From Lineus longissimus (taxonomy: Eukaryota > Nemertea > Pilidiophora > Heteronemertea > Lineidae), in the NCBI RefSeq assembly GCF_910592395.1, contig NC_088320.1, forward strand, positions 1,242,001-1,306,000: a stretch of 64,000 nucleotides of DNA. Direction: 5' to 3'. Shown here one piece after another: positions 61,486 through 64,000 of this stretch; the first letter of the stretch is position 1; every line of letters starts with the position of its first letter. The notes below the pieces were generated by a model. It did not search any database. It was given only the letters and a program-made list of their open reading frames with translations, and was not told where the DNA came from. Position numbers and translations under genes: made by a program.

Positions 61486-63591
61486 CATTGATATTCCATC
61501 TTCATTATTAAAACCTCCATATTCATTACGTGGAACGGCCGCAAGTCTCCCATTGTTCGATCCATGTGGGACTAATACGTCTCAATAACTTACGCCATAT
61601 TGTATGTGCACTTTATAGAGAGTGTAAGGATGCCTGGATGCGGAGGATGTCACTGATTTAATCATTTGATAATGATATCACTATTGACGAGATGTATTGA
61701 AGGGTCAGTTAGTGACTTTATTGATTAGTTTGGTAATTTGATGTGAGATGTTGGAATATCCTCAAGCTAGGAAGCTGAATTAACTTCTCAGTTGCTGTTA
61801 AAATGATTATGGCAACTTCTATTCTGTGCAACTCGGGGTCTCAAAGTGCTATATGACAGTTACTTTTGAACTCTGCAGAGGTAATATGGGCCGTCAATAT
61901 TGAATTATTTGAAAAATGGTGTGATTCGTAAAAGGGAAATATGCTGTGACGGTGCAGTTGTCTTGCTAACTAAAACGTCTCTATGAGCTCATAACTTTAG
62001 AAAAATGAGCTGTCCAATGGGAAATTGTGCAAATCTTTGATTAATGATGTAAAAAATCAAAATGACTAGAACCCCATTTAATAACAGGAGGTTACGACCC
62101 CGGGGTAGATTACTCAATACACTAGACCCCTGCTGACAAAGTATGGCTTTTGCTGACGGAGGGGAACACAAGGGAAATGGGCAACCAATCATAACTCTCA
62201 TTGGAATAATCGTGATGAAAACCTTCCGGTTTTGAATCTGCTTATGCCACCAAGAGGATGATGTGAAGAAAGGGTCGGAGATCATTGTCGATAAAAACTC
62301 TGAGTCATGTTCCTGGGTATCCTCTGAGAGATCTGCGTGGTCCCTAAGTGCCCGTCGATCTTATGTGATTTGGGAAAAAATCGATGTCTGGTTGTTCAGA
62401 GGCTGTGGCATTATCAGTGATGTAGGAATGGTATCTTATTCTTAAAGAGCCCATTGAGTGCGTTGACAGGCCACTTAATAAATGCAAAGGTAAAACCAGC
62501 GAATAAAAAACCAGTAAATGCAGGATACACCACAGACCTAGTGAACTGGATATCTAGATTGTGCCTCAATGGGAGAATGCAGAACTTTGTCCAAAATGTT
62601 ATTTCTGCCAAAACATAGTTGTGACAACAGAGCACCGTTGATGTTATCATGTTATTTTTGGCAACAAAAATGATGTTGTGACGAATATCTTGTTACTCCC
62701 TGAGGCTGTATTAACTAGTATCACGGGATGAGGGTAAATACAGTGATGGGATGAGTTGGTATATGAGGAATTTGCAAGAATAATGTCTGTTATTATTAAC
62801 CATCAAGCTGGAAAAAAATAGGTTGATATCATCTTAGATCTGCAGGATGTTTCAGACCATTTGTGTGGAATAATGCACTAGTAATTCTGGTCATCTCATA
62901 CTGGATCAATCAGTTTTGCCATACCTTACTTTACTACATTGATCACCCTACCCTGTCTTCTTGAATCTTGACAGGATTTCTAGTAAAAACACCTGGAGAC
63001 ATTATTACACCAAACTTCTATATGGTGACAGGTTTGAAAGCTTCTTTCCATTGCTGAATGAGACCATATTGTTGATGAAGTTGTTTGCCAAAAGACATTC
63101 GCCGACTGCACATTTCTTGGCTTTAAGGTGTGGATCCGATACATCTTTCTATCTCTGCAAATTTCTTTTGTTGATATTAGGATTCTGATCAGGCTCACAC
63201 TGCCAGCCGTCATAGTCTCAAACCTAATACCTCTGCTGATTGCTGCTTCTCCTATTCTAAAGAACATGCAGTTTCAAACAAGATATGAAGTTACACGAAT
63301 CAGGAAGGTCAAAGATCCTACTCTGTATCTCTGCCTTATTCTCTGCACGCATAGAGCACATCCAGCGTCTGATGTACAATTATGACACTAATAGGCTGTG
63401 AAAATCAATCCCTTTTGGGACTGGGTATTCGTTAGTCTTTTCCCGGGTCTTAATTGGGATTGTTCTACTGTGTCATTTAAAGAACCGATTACCTCCGAGC
63501 GGAAGAGATCGAAAAAAGATGCGCAGGGATTATACCATCAGATGGAGCAGGTCTATTGGAAAAAGTCTGTCCTCGGGTGGGAAATGTCATG

Positions 63592-63625
63592 CTTGTTCGT
63601 TCAGGTGACTTGTTCGTTCAGGTGA
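63592..63625. repeat. Tandem duplication, 17 bp x 2
   Basis: CTTGTTCGTTCAGGTGA is repeated exactly (63592-63608 and 63609-63625), a recent local duplication. Confidence 0.95.
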
Positions 63626-64000
63626 CTTCTTGATGCTTTAATTGATGTTTTGAATTGAGACATGTTCAGTGCAAAGAGTCAGAAGAGTGCTTCTCAATGA
63701 AGGAGTTGTCTCTTGAAAGGACTGGTTGTTTGAAGAGATATTTGGCTGTACATGTACCATCAATCAGTAGGCTGGCTCAGTTCCCTGATGATTGACATCT
63801 GTGATTTTGTACAAATCTTTTTGTTCACCAATCATATGCATGCCATATGTCGAGACACAAAACATATGCATTGTATCAAGTTAAAACACTAATTGATGGC
63901 CCATATCTTTTGTTACACAAATATTCCCAATTCATTTATTGTCAAAAATACTTTCTTCCACAAACAACAGTCAATAGGTTTGATTCAATTTTCAGAGAGA

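Larger units (their letters stand above)
59728..64000. other. Unassigned DNA with weak exon candidates
   Basis: Candidate exons at 60604-60803 and 60955-61117 are discussed in the findings but are too weak to call. Inverted repeats, motif patches and a 17-bp tandem repeat are listed separately. Open frames at 62961-63385 on the plus strand show no domain and no paired splice signals. Confidence 0.45.

Noticed and set aside
63128-63385. 85-codon plus frame rich in hydrophobic residues near the end
   Set aside because: Starts at GTG, lacks splice signals, and overlaps another open frame on the minus strand; hydrophobic composition is expected from T-rich DNA.
1-64000. CRISPR arrays, operons, Shine-Dalgarno sites, rRNA genes, conserved microRNAs
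   Set aside because: The window is eukaryotic. I saw no regularly spaced repeat array, no polycistronic gene rows, no rRNA sequence, and no match to the conserved microRNA seeds I know.

Overview
This is a eukaryotic, almost certainly animal, genomic window that is nearly all non-coding. By eye it is about 60% A+T. No long open frame runs through it: the longest is 160 codons, starts at GTG and matches nothing I recognise. There are no operon-like gene rows. It does contain decayed retrotransposon and tRNA-SINE sequence, MITE-like pieces, microsatellites and spliceosomal-type splice signals. The repeats (a CR1/L2-type LINE tail with a TAA-repeat end, and a pogo-like terminal fragment) are of kinds common in marine invertebrates. 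I cannot name the species and only lean towards an invertebrate such as an echinoderm, hemichordate, amphioxus or lophotrochozoan.

Layout. 1-2.7 kb: unassigned DNA with two related small hairpins (2292-2318 and 2472-2498). 2730-2793: a perfect 26-bp-arm palindrome. 2.8-24.1 kb: unassigned DNA with short tandem repeats, a degenerate telomere-like patch (16.95 kb) and two homeodomain/POU-like motif patches (9.56 and 10.6 kb). 24.1-25.1 kb: a repeat cluster holding a tRNA-derived SINE, an arm repeat and a pogo-like fragment. 25.1-32.8 kb: unassigned. 32776-32965: the best protein-coding candidate in the window, a plus-strand first coding exon (signal peptide, splice acceptor, splice donor in phase 1). 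33.0-45.1 kb: probable intron of that gene, with another arm repeat and diverged tandem repeats. 45.13-46.32 kb: a poly-C/G-run patch, then the 3' end of a 5'-truncated LINE. 46.3-56.7 kb: unassigned, with a CpG-dense patch near 50.15 kb and an inverted octamer pair near 52.7 kb. 56.69-57.06 kb: a second tRNA-SINE flanked by inverted copies of the arm repeat. 59.53-59.73 kb: a TTAA-flanked MITE candidate. 60.6-61.1 kb: two weak exon candidates whose phases would fit the 32.8 kb exon. The rest is unassigned to the end.

How it fits together. The simplest reading is the 5' part of one plus-strand gene for a secreted or membrane protein, with a very long first coding intron filled with old repeats and possibly regulatory elements. 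I did not find evidence for a new multi-gene system. The most unusual structures are the SINE enclosed by inverted arm repeats, the perfect palindrome around an ATG, and the paired hairpins with a compensatory base change.
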